Shown: piece by piece, positions 6,607-13,857 of the stretch
Numbering within the stretch: position 1 is the stretch's first letter
Layout: each line of letters begins with the position of its first letter
Assembly: GCA_007136165.1 (NCBI GenBank)
Contig: SLHK01000108.1
Location: forward strand, 1-16,724
Direction: 5' to 3'
Length of the DNA: 16,724 nt
From: Syntrophomonadaceae bacterium
Lineage (GTDB): Bacteria; Bacillota; Dethiobacteria; PWVN01
Position numbers and translations under genes: made by a program
Notes under the pieces: generated by a model
The model's input: the letters and a program-made list of their open reading frames with translations, nothing else
The model's database searches: none
Told to the model about the DNA's origin: nothing

Positions 6607-8679
6607 CTACTCAGGGTTAATAAAAATTGGGCGTTCTATTGTCCGCATGAGCTGAGGGAAACTTTGCTCGCTTTCGCTTCTAAATCCGTTTATCAAGACT
6701 TCTACCTTATTCAAAGCAAAGTTCTCTGCCAGGGTCAGAGTCACGGCATCCAGCAGCAGTTCCGACCGGTCCGGATCTCTAAGGAGTTTCTGCAGCTCAT
6801 CCGGGTCTGCGGCAAAATCCACTTGGGCCTCCTCCCCGTTTATAAGGACGCTTTTAACATAAATATCCCTGGAGAAAAAAGCCCTGTTGTCATCGAGGAG
6901 CTTGCTTAAAAGACTATCAGCCAAATCCTGCCGGTCCCTGGCCTGCAGGGATACTTCCATAACTGTAAGGTAGTAGCGGTTATCCGAAAGGACAGGAGTA
7001 TAAAGGACCTGGCGGCCCGGAGAAATTCCGGGCCTGCGGACAGGGATGGGTCGGGAAAAGTCGTAATAGGAACTCTGAATATCTCCCTCGCCCCCTTCCA
7101 CCTGGAACTGCACCCAGTTAACTTCGGGAAAATGACTGCTGCTGTAGAGGAGTGAATTAACCAGGCCTTGGGCCTGGGCAGAACCGCCCACGGAAACCAG
7201 GGCAGCAGGCAGATCGATATAGGCAGTGTTCTTCATGATTTCTACAGAAACTTCCACATCCCGGGGGAGGGTGCGGGACAAGCCGCTCCCCAGGCGCGGG
7301 CCTTTTATGAGCTCTGCCAGAACCCGCTGCAGGCCGGCTTCTCCTGAAGGCACTTTTCTGCTTACCGGAATCAAAACACTGGCGTTGTCGTCATAGAAGT
7401 ACAAATTCACATACTCCTGGTCAGACCCTGTCACCGCCGGCACATAAACGGGTGGACGGGTGGGGTGGCGGGTTTCCATCAGGGCTTCGTCCTTGAGATC
7501 GAGAAAGAATATGGTGCCGTCATCGCTGCTGAGAACCAGGGTGCTGCCGTCGGGAGACAGGGATACCCTCCGGCCCCTGCCTGCTATCTGCAGTGAGTTG
7601 GTTTCCTCTCCCCGGGCATTGTAAACAGAAACCAGAGTTAATTCTTCCAGGTAGTGCTTCCAGGAAGATACTACCACATCTTCGCCCGAGGCCGACAGAG
7701 ATATCTTGGACTGGGCCGGAACGCGGGCTTTCCAGGGGTCGGCATCTCCCCGGGCAGGAAAATAAAAGAGATTGTCCTGACCGGTGCTGTAACTGCTGTA
7801 GGCTAAAACATACTGGCCGTTTTGAGAGACCAGAACGTCACTTAAACTCACATCGTTGTCGTCATACGCCCATTTCCTGTTTCCGTTCCGGTCATATACC
7901 ACGAGCATGGGGCCTTTGACGGCGGCTACCACATCCCCAGTCAAAGAAACGGCAACCCGGGTATGCCCAACTTCTTCCCAGAGCAGTTCTCCCTTCAGAT
8001 TGTGCCACTTGAGAGCAGGCTCTTCCTCATGCCGGCCGATGTAGGCGACCCCTTCCCCCTGTCGACTGACATGGAGGTCGTGGGGCCCTTTGGGGTCAAT
8101 GTAGACGGGGATTTCCCACAGGAGAAAACCCCGGTTGTCCACCAGGTGCAGCAGCGCCTCTTCCCCCACCGCCTCTTCGCCGGGGGGAAGGGTCAGGGCG
8201 GCAGCCACGCTGCCGTCTTCCGCCAGGGAAAAATCCAGGATCTTTCTCTCCAGGTTTCGCTCCGCCATTACCTGATGCTCTGCATCATAGAAGATCACTT
8301 CTCCCTCCCGGGTAGCCAGGGCGAAGGAAGGGTCAACGGGAGAAGGAGCCAGCCTAAAGGCTTCTCCCCCTAGTGTAGTCTCCCAAAGAACTCGTCCTTG
8401 CTGCTGCAGAAGATATACCCTGTTATCCGGAGGAGCCACAAGAACCTCCCGGCCGTCATAACTTGCCACCAGGTCGTTTATCTCGCTGCCGGAGGTAACG
8501 CTGCCAAAGTAACTCAAAAGGCCCGTGGACGAGCCTTCGGGAATTATGGGTTCCACAGGAACCTCACCCCCCGGGGGAGCAGAGCACCCGGAAAAAAATA
8601 TTGCTGAGAAAATCAGCAAAATCAGGGTTATTCTTTTAAAATTGGCATAATTAGCCTTATTATCTGCGAAATTCTCCAT
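6607..8679 (-). CDS. Lipoprotein with beta-propeller and two GerMN domains (LpqB-like parts)
   Basis: Exported lipoprotein of 690 aa from the chosen ATG. The signal peptide ends in lipobox FSGC (Cys32). Residues about 50-405 form repeated WD40/PQQ-like beta-propeller blades (for example FSLAEDGSVAAAL, VSLSPDGSTLVLSSDDG, and several LLWE/KWAYD strands). Residues about 420-540 and 555-675 are two GerMN modules (VNLYFYDDNASVLIPVSR; YLTVMEVSLQ). Actinobacterial LpqB also combines GerMN and a propeller and lies next to the MtrAB two-component genes, but with GerMN before the propeller; here the order is reversed. The frame also allows a GTG at 8691; I prefer the ATG at 8679 because GAGGTG lies 9 nt before it. 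It follows the kinase by 81 bp and abuts the next lipoprotein gene. Likely role: envelope-side partner of the kinase (inferred). Confidence 0.87.
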   Translation of the reverse strand: MENFADNKANYANFKRITLILLIFSAIFFSGCSAPPGGEVPVEPIIPEGSSTGLLSYFGSVTSGSEINDLVASYDGREVLVAPPDNRVYLLQQQGRVLWETTLGGEAFRLAPSPVDPSFALATREGEVIFYDAEHQVMAERNLERKILDFSLAEDGSVAAALTLPPGEEAVGEEALLHLVDNRGFLLWEIPVYIDPKGPHDLHVSRQGEGVAYIGRHEEEPALKWHNLKGELLWEEVGHTRVAVSLTGDVVAAVKGPMLVVYDRNGNRKWAYDDNDVSLSDVLVSQNGQYVLAYSSYSTGQDNLFYFPARGDADPWKARVPAQSKISLSASGEDVVVSSWKHYLEELTLVSVYNARGEETNSLQIAGRGRRVSLSPDGSTLVLSSDDGTIFFLDLKDEALMETRHPTRPPVYVPAVTGSDQEYVNLYFYDDNASVLIPVSRKVPSGEAGLQRVLAELIKGPRLGSGLSRTLPRDVEVSVEIMKNTAYIDLPAALVSVGGSAQAQGLVNSLLYSSSHFPEVNWVQFQVEGGEGDIQSSYYDFSRPIPVRRPGISPGRQVLYTPVLSDNRYYLTVMEVSLQARDRQDLADSLLSKLLDDNRAFFSRDIYVKSVLINGEEAQVDFAADPDELQKLLRDPDRSELLLDAVTLTLAENFALNKVEVLINGFRSESEQSFPQLMRTIERPIFINPE

Positions 8680-8688
8680 AAATCTTCG

Positions 8689-8694
8689 CACCTC
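8689..8694 (-). promoter_or_regulatory. RBS deciding the propeller-lipoprotein start
   Basis: GAGGTG on the minus strand lies 9 nt before the ATG at 8679. The in-frame GTG at 8691 lies inside this motif and has no Shine-Dalgarno of its own. Confidence 0.6.
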
Positions 8695-8701
8695 AAAGAA
8701 A

Positions 8702-8707
8702 TTATAC
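8702..8707 (-). promoter_or_regulatory. Possible -10 element before the propeller lipoprotein
   Basis: A consensus TATAAT occurs on the minus strand in the 81-bp AT-rich gap after the kinase gene. No good -35 sits at 16-18 bp (TTGTAA lies 22 bp away), and the implied leader would be very short. An internal promoter is possible but weakly supported. Confidence 0.25.
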
Positions 8708-8760
8708 CTGTAAAGTTTTAACCGCTGGTTACAACATGTTAATTAAGTCTAAATAAATTA

Positions 8761-10182
8761 TTAATCTTTGTTAACATCTAACAGGGGAAGCACGAAATAA
8801 AAAGTGGAACCCTTGCCTTCCTGGCTTTCCGCCCACATCTCCCCCTGATGCTTGGCAATCAACTCCCGGCAGATGGAAAGACCCAGGCCCGTGCCTCCCT
8901 GCTCCCGGGAGCGGGCTTTGTCCACCCGGTAAAAGCGTTCGAAGACTTTTTCCAAATCCTCCCCGGGTATTCCAGAGCCCGTATCGGCCACTGCCACAAA
9001 GGCTTCCCTGGCGCCCCCCCTTACTTCCACCCGGATACTCCCCCCCTGGGGGGTATACTTGATGGCGTTGTCCAACAGGTTGTTGAGAACTTGCTTCAAC
9101 TCATCAGGATTGGCCATAACGGGCAGGGTGGTATTTTTTTCCCGGTAATCCAGAGTAAGCCCCTTGCGCTCCATGCGGGAAGAGACAGACTGGATCACAC
9201 CCCTGACCAGTTCTGTCAAGTTTAGGGCTTTTTGGGGGGATTTCTTGCCCTCCTGTCCGTCCAAGCGGGCCAGGTCCAGCAAGTCGGAAACCAGGTCTAT
9301 GAGCCGCTGAGTTTCACCCTGGATGTCTGAGATAAACTCTTCCCTGACCCCGGGATCTTCGGCAAGATCCTTAAGAGAGTCCACCAACAAATTGATGGTG
9401 GTCAATGGTGTGCGCAGTTCATGGGACGCATTGGCCACAAAATCCCGCAGCTGCCGGTTGGTCTCCATAACCTTGCTGGACATGTGGTTGAACTGACGGG
9501 TGAGCTGCCCAATTTCATCTTCGTGGCGTACGGGAATATCCTGCTTCAGGTTCCCTGCCGCCATCTGACGGGCTGCCGAGGTTAACTCCTCAATGGGAGT
9601 GGTAAAGGTTTTGGCCATGAGAGCGGCAAAAAACCCCACCAGGACCAGGGCCAGGATGGTGGCGGTGATTATAAATCTGCGTACTGTTCCCAGGGTGTCG
9701 TATATCATATCCAGGGATGCGGAAAGAAAGACAGCTCCCCGTATTTCCCCTTCCAGGGTTACAGGCACAGCCACCTGCATAACCTTCTGCTCCAGGGACT
9801 GGCTGTACTGGACGCTGCTACCCGTCTCCCCCTCCAAAGCCGCATTTATTTCCGGCCTTAAAAGGCTTTTGCCGAAATATCCTCCCACCCTCTCAGAGTC
9901 CCCCAGGACCATGCCCTTGCTGTCTACAACAATAACCCGGGCGTTAATCTGGCGGGCCATATCCTCGGCCATGGCGCTGAGGATGAGAAGGTCAGAATCC
10001 CGCTGCATGAAGGATGAGGAAATTTCCGCCACCAGGCTGGCGGAATTGGCCATGGTTTCCTTCTGGTAATCCAAATGGTAGTTCTCCAGCATATTCAAAA
10101 GGAAGACGCTTATAACACCCATAACGGCCAATATGAGGAAGATATAGGTTAAAGTAAGCCTGGCACGAATACTTGTGAGCAA
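8761..10182 (-). CDS. Sensor histidine kinase (HAMP, WalK/PhoR/MtrB-like)
   Basis: Membrane histidine kinase, 473 aa, partner of the adjacent response regulator. Order of parts: TM1 about 10-31; extracytoplasmic sensor of about 135 residues with a PAS/Cache-like core (ARVIVVDSKGMVLGDSE); TM2 about 168-190; HAMP linker about 190-242; HisKA with H-box FVANASHELRTPL (phospho-acceptor His254); HATPase_c with N-box LNNLLDNAIKYTP (about 366-378), G1 DTGSGIP (400-406), F-box FERFYRVDKARSR and G2 GGTGLGLSI (429-437). Unlike Bacillus WalK it has no cytoplasmic PAS between HAMP and HisKA. The start is a TTG at 10182 with GGAGGGG about 8 nt upstream; this Shine-Dalgarno lies in the last codons of the regulator gene, so translation is probably coupled. 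The signal sensed is unknown. Confidence 0.95.
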   Translation of the reverse strand: MLTSIRARLTLTYIFLILAVMGVISVFLLNMLENYHLDYQKETMANSASLVAEISSSFMQRDSDLLILSAMAEDMARQINARVIVVDSKGMVLGDSERVGGYFGKSLLRPEINAALEGETGSSVQYSQSLEQKVMQVAVPVTLEGEIRGAVFLSASLDMIYDTLGTVRRFIITATILALVLVGFFAALMAKTFTTPIEELTSAARQMAAGNLKQDIPVRHEDEIGQLTRQFNHMSSKVMETNRQLRDFVANASHELRTPLTTINLLVDSLKDLAEDPGVREEFISDIQGETQRLIDLVSDLLDLARLDGQEGKKSPQKALNLTELVRGVIQSVSSRMERKGLTLDYREKNTTLPVMANPDELKQVLNNLLDNAIKYTPQGGSIRVEVRGGAREAFVAVADTGSGIPGEDLEKVFERFYRVDKARSREQGGTGLGLSICRELIAKHQGEMWAESQEGKGSTFYFVLPLLDVNKD

Positions 10183-10186
10183 GTAT

Positions 10187-10873
10187 TTACCCCTCCCTGA
10201 ATTTATAGCCGCTGCCCCACACTGTTACCACAAACCGGGGATTGCCGGGGTCCTCCTCCAGTTTCTCCCGCAGATGCCGGATGTGAACATCCACTGTTCT
10301 GGCATCTCCGTAATAATCATAGCCCCATACCTGCTTTAAAAGCTGCTCCCGGGAATAGACCCTGCCCGGGTTTACAATGAGGAGGCTTAAAAGAGCAAAC
10401 TCCTTGGCTGTCAGGTCCACCTCATCCCCCCCCACCCAGGCTTTGTGCCGGAAAAGATCAACCTTTAACCCGTGGGCCTCCACCATGTGGCCGGTGCCGG
10501 AATTGGCTGCCGTGGAGCGCCGAAAAATGGCCTTAATACGGGCTGCCAGTTCTCTGGGATTAAAGGGTTTGGTCATATAATCGTCGGCCCCCAGTTCCAA
10601 CCCCAGGATCTTATCAATATCTTCCGTTTTGGCCGTAAGCATGATAATGGGGATACTATGGTGCCTGCGTACTTTTTGACAGACTTCAAACCCGTCAAGC
10701 TTTGGCAGCATCAAGTCCAGAACAATTAAGTCGGGCGAAATCTCCTCCACCTTAGCCAAAGCCTCCTCCCCGTCATAGGCACAGTCCACCTGGTAACCTT
10801 CTTTCTCCAGATTAAACTTCAGTGCCTTGGCCAGAGTCTTTTCGTCATCCACCAGCAGTACTTTTTTGCTCAA
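10187..10873 (-). CDS. OmpR/PhoB-family response regulator (WalR/MtrA-like)
   Basis: Transcription factor of 228 aa controlled by the neighbouring kinase. The receiver domain (about 1-120) has the acidic pair in LLVDDE (Asp9, Asp10), the phospho-acceptor in IVLDLMLP (Asp53), the MLTAK Thr region and the KPF lysine (ADDYMTKPF). A winged-helix Trans_reg_C domain (about 130-226) ends with TVDVHIRHLREKLEEDP, VTVWGSGYKF. The frame continues upstream, but the TTG at 10873 has AAGGAGGG 6 nt before it and places the first beta strand normally. This TTG overlaps the TGA stop of the uracil-DNA glycosylase gene (TTGA). The kinase starts 4 nt downstream of this gene. By eye the receiver resembles WalR closely; orthology is not proven. 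Confidence 0.95.
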   Translation of the reverse strand: MSKKVLLVDDEKTLAKALKFNLEKEGYQVDCAYDGEEALAKVEEISPDLIVLDLMLPKLDGFEVCQKVRRHHSIPIIMLTAKTEDIDKILGLELGADDYMTKPFNPRELAARIKAIFRRSTAANSGTGHMVEAHGLKVDLFRHKAWVGGDEVDLTAKEFALLSLLIVNPGRVYSREQLLKQVWGYDYYGDARTVDVHIRHLREKLEEDPGNPRFVVTVWGSGYKFREG

Positions 10874-11502
10874 CTTTGACCCTCCTTTTCTCCCAAACTG
10901 TCGTAATAGGCCCTTACAGCCTTCATGTCCTCCCACACGGCCCTTTTCTTCCCCGGGTCCCGCAAAAGCGCGGCGGGATGAAATGTGGGCATGACCTTTA
11001 TCCCCATGTGACTCTGCCAGGTCCCCCGGTCCCGGGTAATACGGGCATGGGGCCCGGCAAAGGCTTTGAGAGCCGTGGCCCCCAGCAGGATAAGGATTTG
11101 CGGTTTAACTGCCTCCAGCTGTTCCTTGAGTTTAAGAAAACAGGCCTCCCTCTCCTCATCCACAGGAATTCTATTTCCCGGAGGACGGCATTTTACCACG
11201 TTGGCTATATAAACTTCCTGACGGGAAAAACCTACTGAAAGCAAAATTTTATCCAAAAGCCGGCCGGCGGCCCCCACAAAAGGCCGGCCCTGACGGTCTT
11301 CTTCCTTGCCGGGCCCCTCCCCCACCAGCATCACTCCGGCTTCCCGGTTCCCTTCGCCAAAAACCATATGGGTGCGGCCTGCCGCCAGGGGGCAGTCCCG
11401 GCAGTCCTGCCAGCGGGCCTTTAGCTTTGCCAGAGCATCCCCGGGAGAGGATACCGGTTTTTCTTCCTTAACCTTTGCATCTACTGCAGTTTCCTCATCC
11501 AT
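10870..11502 (-). CDS. Family 4 (type 4, Fe-S) uracil-DNA glycosylase
   Basis: Removes uracil from DNA, starting base-excision repair of deaminated cytosine. It has 210 aa from the chosen start, typical of the family. Four cysteines at the spacing of the 4Fe-4S cluster ligands are present: CRDC (Cys34, Cys37), VVKCRPPGN (Cys105) and EACF (Cys121). The active-site motif GEGPGKEED (61-69), GRPFVGAAGRLLDKIL and the C-terminal TFHPAALLR (173-181) are all intact. The open frame extends to 11601, but the ATG at 11502 has CAGGAGGGT just upstream and removes a non-conserved leader. Its stop overlaps the start of the response regulator. This places a repair enzyme as first gene of a signalling operon; a functional link is not evident. 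Confidence 0.95.
   Translation of the reverse strand: MDEETAVDAKVKEEKPVSSPGDALAKLKARWQDCRDCPLAAGRTHMVFGEGNREAGVMLVGEGPGKEEDRQGRPFVGAAGRLLDKILLSVGFSRQEVYIANVVKCRPPGNRIPVDEEREACFLKLKEQLEAVKPQILILLGATALKAFAGPHARITRDRGTWQSHMGIKVMPTFHPAALLRDPGKKRAVWEDMKAVRAYYDSLGEKEGQS
10880..10887 (-). promoter_or_regulatory. RBS deciding the response-regulator TTG start
   Basis: AAGGAGGG on the minus strand lies 6 nt before the TTG at 10873 and inside the last codons of the glycosylase gene. It rejects the longer reading frame beginning at 10936 and supports translational coupling. Confidence 0.75.
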
Positions 11503-11508
11503 GCCTGA

Positions 11509-11517
11509 ACCCTCCTG
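11509..11517 (-). promoter_or_regulatory. RBS deciding the uracil-DNA glycosylase start
   Basis: CAGGAGGGT on the minus strand lies 6 nt before the ATG at 11502. The upstream in-frame ATGs (11601, 11547, 11532, 11526) lack a comparable Shine-Dalgarno. Confidence 0.7.
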
Positions 11518-11615
11518 TTTTGGCATATCCATATGAGAATTCAACATTTGCAGAGAAAACCCTTTTTCTAAAACCTTATTAAATAATGGTATTACAGGCA
11601 TATAGACCGAAGGCC

Positions 11616-11644
11616 TTGGATAAATTTATAACATCTGATATAGT
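11616..11644 (+). promoter_or_regulatory. Extended -10 promoter for the TMEM165-family gene
   Basis: TTGGAT (11616-11621) and TATAGT (11639-11644) are separated by 17 bp, with a TG one base upstream of the -10 (extended -10). The predicted transcript starts near 11651 and reaches the AGGAGG before the ATG at 11671, leaving no room for a Mn-sensing riboswitch. Confidence 0.65.
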
Positions 11645-11670
11645 ATTTTCAGGATAACAGGAGGTTTCTA

Positions 11671-12234
11671 ATGACACCGTTTCTGGCTGCTTTTGCTGCC
11701 ACATTCATTGCGGAGATGGGAGATAAAACCCAGCTGGTAACCTTGACCCTCTCAAGCAGGCTGCCTCCCCGGCGGGTTTTCCTGGGGGCCATGGCGGGCC
11801 TGGCCCTGGTTACCGGCCTGGGGGTGGCCCTGGGTGGAGTTGTGGGAGAGCTTTTGCCCCCCTATGCCATTGCCCTGGCCAGCGGCATCTTTTTTATCGT
11901 AATGGGGTTCTTCACCTATATGAGGCCCGACCAGGGGCCCCGGGTAAAGGTGGGGGGGCGGAGCGCTTCCCTGCAGGCCTTTGGCCTGGTTTTTGTGGCC
12001 GAGATGGGGGATAAGACCCAGTTGACGGCCCTGGCCCTGACGGCCACCTTCGGCTCTCCCCTGCTGGTCTTCGCCGGTGCCATGCTGGGGCAGGCCATCA
12101 ACCACGGGTTGGCAGCCTTCCTGGGAGGCCGTTACCTGTCCCTTCTTTCACCCAGGCTGCTGAAGACAGCCACACTGCTGGTTTTTCTCTTCTTTGGCCT
12201 TCTGCTCCTCTACGGAGGGCTTCAGGAAATGTAA
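11671..12234 (+). CDS. TMEM165/GDT1 (UPF0016) family cation transporter
   Basis: Inner-membrane protein of 187 aa with about six hydrophobic segments arranged as two homologous halves. Each half carries the family signature E-x-G-D-K-T: AEMGDKTQL at residues 14-22 and AEMGDKTQL at 110-118. These acidic motifs are thought to form the cation path; characterised relatives move Mn2+ or Ca2+, probably in exchange for H+. Mn2+ export is the most likely role here, by family analogy only. The halves are joined by a short hydrophilic loop (about 84-99). The ATG is preceded by AGGAGG. It is the only plus-strand gene, monocistronic, with its own promoter and a terminator that overlaps its stop codon. 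Confidence 0.93.
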   Translation: MTPFLAAFAATFIAEMGDKTQLVTLTLSSRLPPRRVFLGAMAGLALVTGLGVALGGVVGELLPPYAIALASGIFFIVMGFFTYMRPDQGPRVKVGGRSASLQAFGLVFVAEMGDKTQLTALALTATFGSPLLVFAGAMLGQAINHGLAAFLGGRYLSLLSPRLLKTATLLVFLFFGLLLLYGGLQEM

Positions 12235-12258
12235 AAACCTGCCTCACGGCAGGTTTTT
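12233..12258. terminator. Bidirectional intrinsic terminator shared by convergent genes
   Basis: A perfect 11-bp inverted repeat AAAAACCTGCC / GGCAGGTTTTT with loop TCAC. Either strand gives a GC stem with a five-T tail. It includes part of the transporter stop codon (12232-12234) and all of the pdxT stop codon (12244-12246, in the loop), so it ends both convergent transcripts. Confidence 0.9.
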
Positions 12259-12822
12259 ACCCATGCTTAAAAAGTATTGGTGCAGCCTCAAATCCCCCGT
12301 CAACTCCGGGTGGAAGGCAACGGCCAGGCCCCTTCCCTGCCGGGCGGCAATAACCCTGCCTTCCATGGAGCCCAGAACTTCCACGCCCTCTCCGAACCGG
12401 GCTATATAAGGCGCCCGGATGAAAACCCCCCGGAAGGGCGCTTTTCCCAGAAAAGGCATAGCCATATCCGTTTCAAAACTTTCACGCTGGCGGCCGAAGC
12501 CGTTGCGAACCACCACCGTATCCATGTGCCCCAACAGCTGCTGGCCGGGACAGCCGGCCACTTCTCTTCCCAAAAGCACCAGCCCGGCGCAGGTGCCCAT
12601 AATGGGCATTCCCTTATCCCAGAGTTCTGCAATAGGCCCTTTAAGGCCCCTTTTCTCAATAAGGCGGCCGATGGTGGTGCTTTCGCCTCCTGGAATAATC
12701 AAGCCTTCCAGCCCGGCAAATTCTTCCGGTGCCCTTACCCCGACGCCCTCAACGCCGCAGGCCTTCAGCATATCCAGGTGCTCCGAAACGGCCCCCTGCA
12801 GGGCCAGCACACCTATCTTCAA
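12244..12822 (-). CDS. pdxT: PLP synthase glutaminase subunit PdxT
   Basis: Class I glutamine amidotransferase that hydrolyses glutamine and passes ammonia to PdxS for pyridoxal 5'-phosphate synthesis. It has 192 aa, the usual length. GGESTT (45-50) forms the oxyanion/substrate site, the nucleophile is Cys78 in GTCAGLVLLG, and His171 and Glu173 in AFHPELT complete the triad. The start is a TTG at 12822, 7 nt after the pdxS stop, with only a weak GAGAG upstream, so expression probably depends on translation of pdxS. The stop codon lies within the shared terminator. Confidence 0.97.
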   Translation of the reverse strand: MKIGVLALQGAVSEHLDMLKACGVEGVGVRAPEEFAGLEGLIIPGGESTTIGRLIEKRGLKGPIAELWDKGMPIMGTCAGLVLLGREVAGCPGQQLLGHMDTVVVRNGFGRQRESFETDMAMPFLGKAPFRGVFIRAPYIARFGEGVEVLGSMEGRVIAARQGRGLAVAFHPELTGDLRLHQYFLSMGKNLP

Positions 12823-12829
12823 GAGCTCT

Positions 12830-13714
12830 CTACCAGCCCCGGACCTGCATGCGGTCCGCTTCTTTTAGGGAAGAGATTTCCAGTCCCGGCATGGCCTCTC
12901 CCAGGCCCCGGGAGATTTTGGCCAGGGCTTCCGGATTATCATAATTTAAGGTGGCCTCTACGATGGCCTTGGCCCGGGCTTCCGGGTCTTTGGATTTAAA
13001 AATCCCTGAACCGACAAAGACGCCGTCAGCTCCCAGCTGCATCATGAGGGCGGCATCGGCGGGAGTGGCAATCCCGCCGGCGGCAAAGTTAACCACCGGC
13101 AAAGCACCTTTTTCCTTGACTTCCTTTAAGAGTTCATAGGGGGCCCCAATATTTTTGGCTTCCGCCATCAACTCATCGGCGGACATGGCCGCCACCTTGC
13201 GGATTTGCCCCATCATCATCCGCATATGCCGAACGGCTTCCACCACGTTCCCCGTCCCCGGCTCTCCCTTTGTCCTGAGCATGGCGGCTCCTTCGCCTAC
13301 CCGGCGCAGGGCTTCCCCCAGGTCCCGGGCGCCGCAGACAAAAGGTACGGTAAACTTGTCCTTTTGAATGTGGAAGGTTTCGTCGGCCGGTGTGAGAACC
13401 TCGCTCTCATCTATATAGTCGACTCCCAAAGCTTCGAGAATTTGTGCCTCCACAAAATGGCCAATACGAGCCTTGGCCATGACGGGAACAGTAACTGCCT
13501 CCATAATCCCAAGAATTACGTCGGGGTCAGCCATCCTGGCCACCCCTCCGGCAGCCCTGATATCCGCCGGCACCCTTTCCAATGCCATCACAGCTACGGC
13601 TCCTGCCGCTTCTGCGATTTTGGCCTGCTCCGGGTTGGTCACATCCATGATGACCCCGCCCTTTTGCATCTGAGCCATGCCTTTTTTGACCCGCAGGGTT
13701 CCCTTTTCTGCCAC
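12830..13714 (-). CDS. pdxS: PLP synthase synthase subunit PdxS
   Basis: Condenses ribose 5-phosphate, glyceraldehyde 3-phosphate and PdxT-supplied ammonia to pyridoxal 5'-phosphate (DXP-independent route); forms a dodecameric (beta/alpha)8 barrel complex with PdxT. It has 294 aa, as usual. Catalytic residues match the Bacillus numbering: Asp24 (VIMDV), Lys81 (VMAKARIGH) and Lys149 (RTKGEPGTGNV). The start is a GTG at 13714 with GAGGAGG 8 nt upstream. It is first gene of a two-gene operon with its own promoter. In Bacillus serS follows pdxST; here serS is some 9 kb away on the same strand. Confidence 0.98.
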   Translation of the reverse strand: MAEKGTLRVKKGMAQMQKGGVIMDVTNPEQAKIAEAAGAVAVMALERVPADIRAAGGVARMADPDVILGIMEAVTVPVMAKARIGHFVEAQILEALGVDYIDESEVLTPADETFHIQKDKFTVPFVCGARDLGEALRRVGEGAAMLRTKGEPGTGNVVEAVRHMRMMMGQIRKVAAMSADELMAEAKNIGAPYELLKEVKEKGALPVVNFAAGGIATPADAALMMQLGADGVFVGSGIFKSKDPEARAKAIVEATLNYDNPEALAKISRGLGEAMPGLEISSLKEADRMQVRGW

Positions 13715-13758
13715 AATAAGCGCCTCCTCTACATTAAACGGTATTCAGTTGCTCTCTC

Positions 13759-13787
13759 ATTTTACTATATTCTTTCCCTGCAGACAA
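13759..13787 (-). promoter_or_regulatory. SigA-type promoter for pdxST
   Basis: On the minus strand TTGTCT (13782-13787) and TAAAAT (13759-13764) are separated by 17 bp. An overlapping TATAGT 5-6 bp upstream is a less well-spaced alternative -10. The leader is about 37 nt. No PdxR/MocR-type gene is nearby. Confidence 0.6.
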
Positions 13788-13820
13788 GTTGCTTTCACGG
13801 CTAAATACCGGAAGGCAAAG

Positions 13821-13842
13821 AAAAAAGGCCCCGTCGGGGCCT
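13821..13842 (-). terminator. Intrinsic terminator of ddl
   Basis: Minus-strand stem AGGCCCC / GGGGCCT with a 3-nt loop (GAC), followed by a run of Ts, 15 nt after the ddl stop codon. It separates the ddl transcript from the pdxST promoter. Confidence 0.88.
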
Positions 13843-13857
13843 CTGACCGCCAACACC

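Noticed and set aside
11503..11670. yybP-ykoY Mn riboswitch before the TMEM165-family gene
   Set aside because: The predicted start at about 11651 leaves only a 20-nt leader, and no riboswitch-like core or leader terminator is visible.
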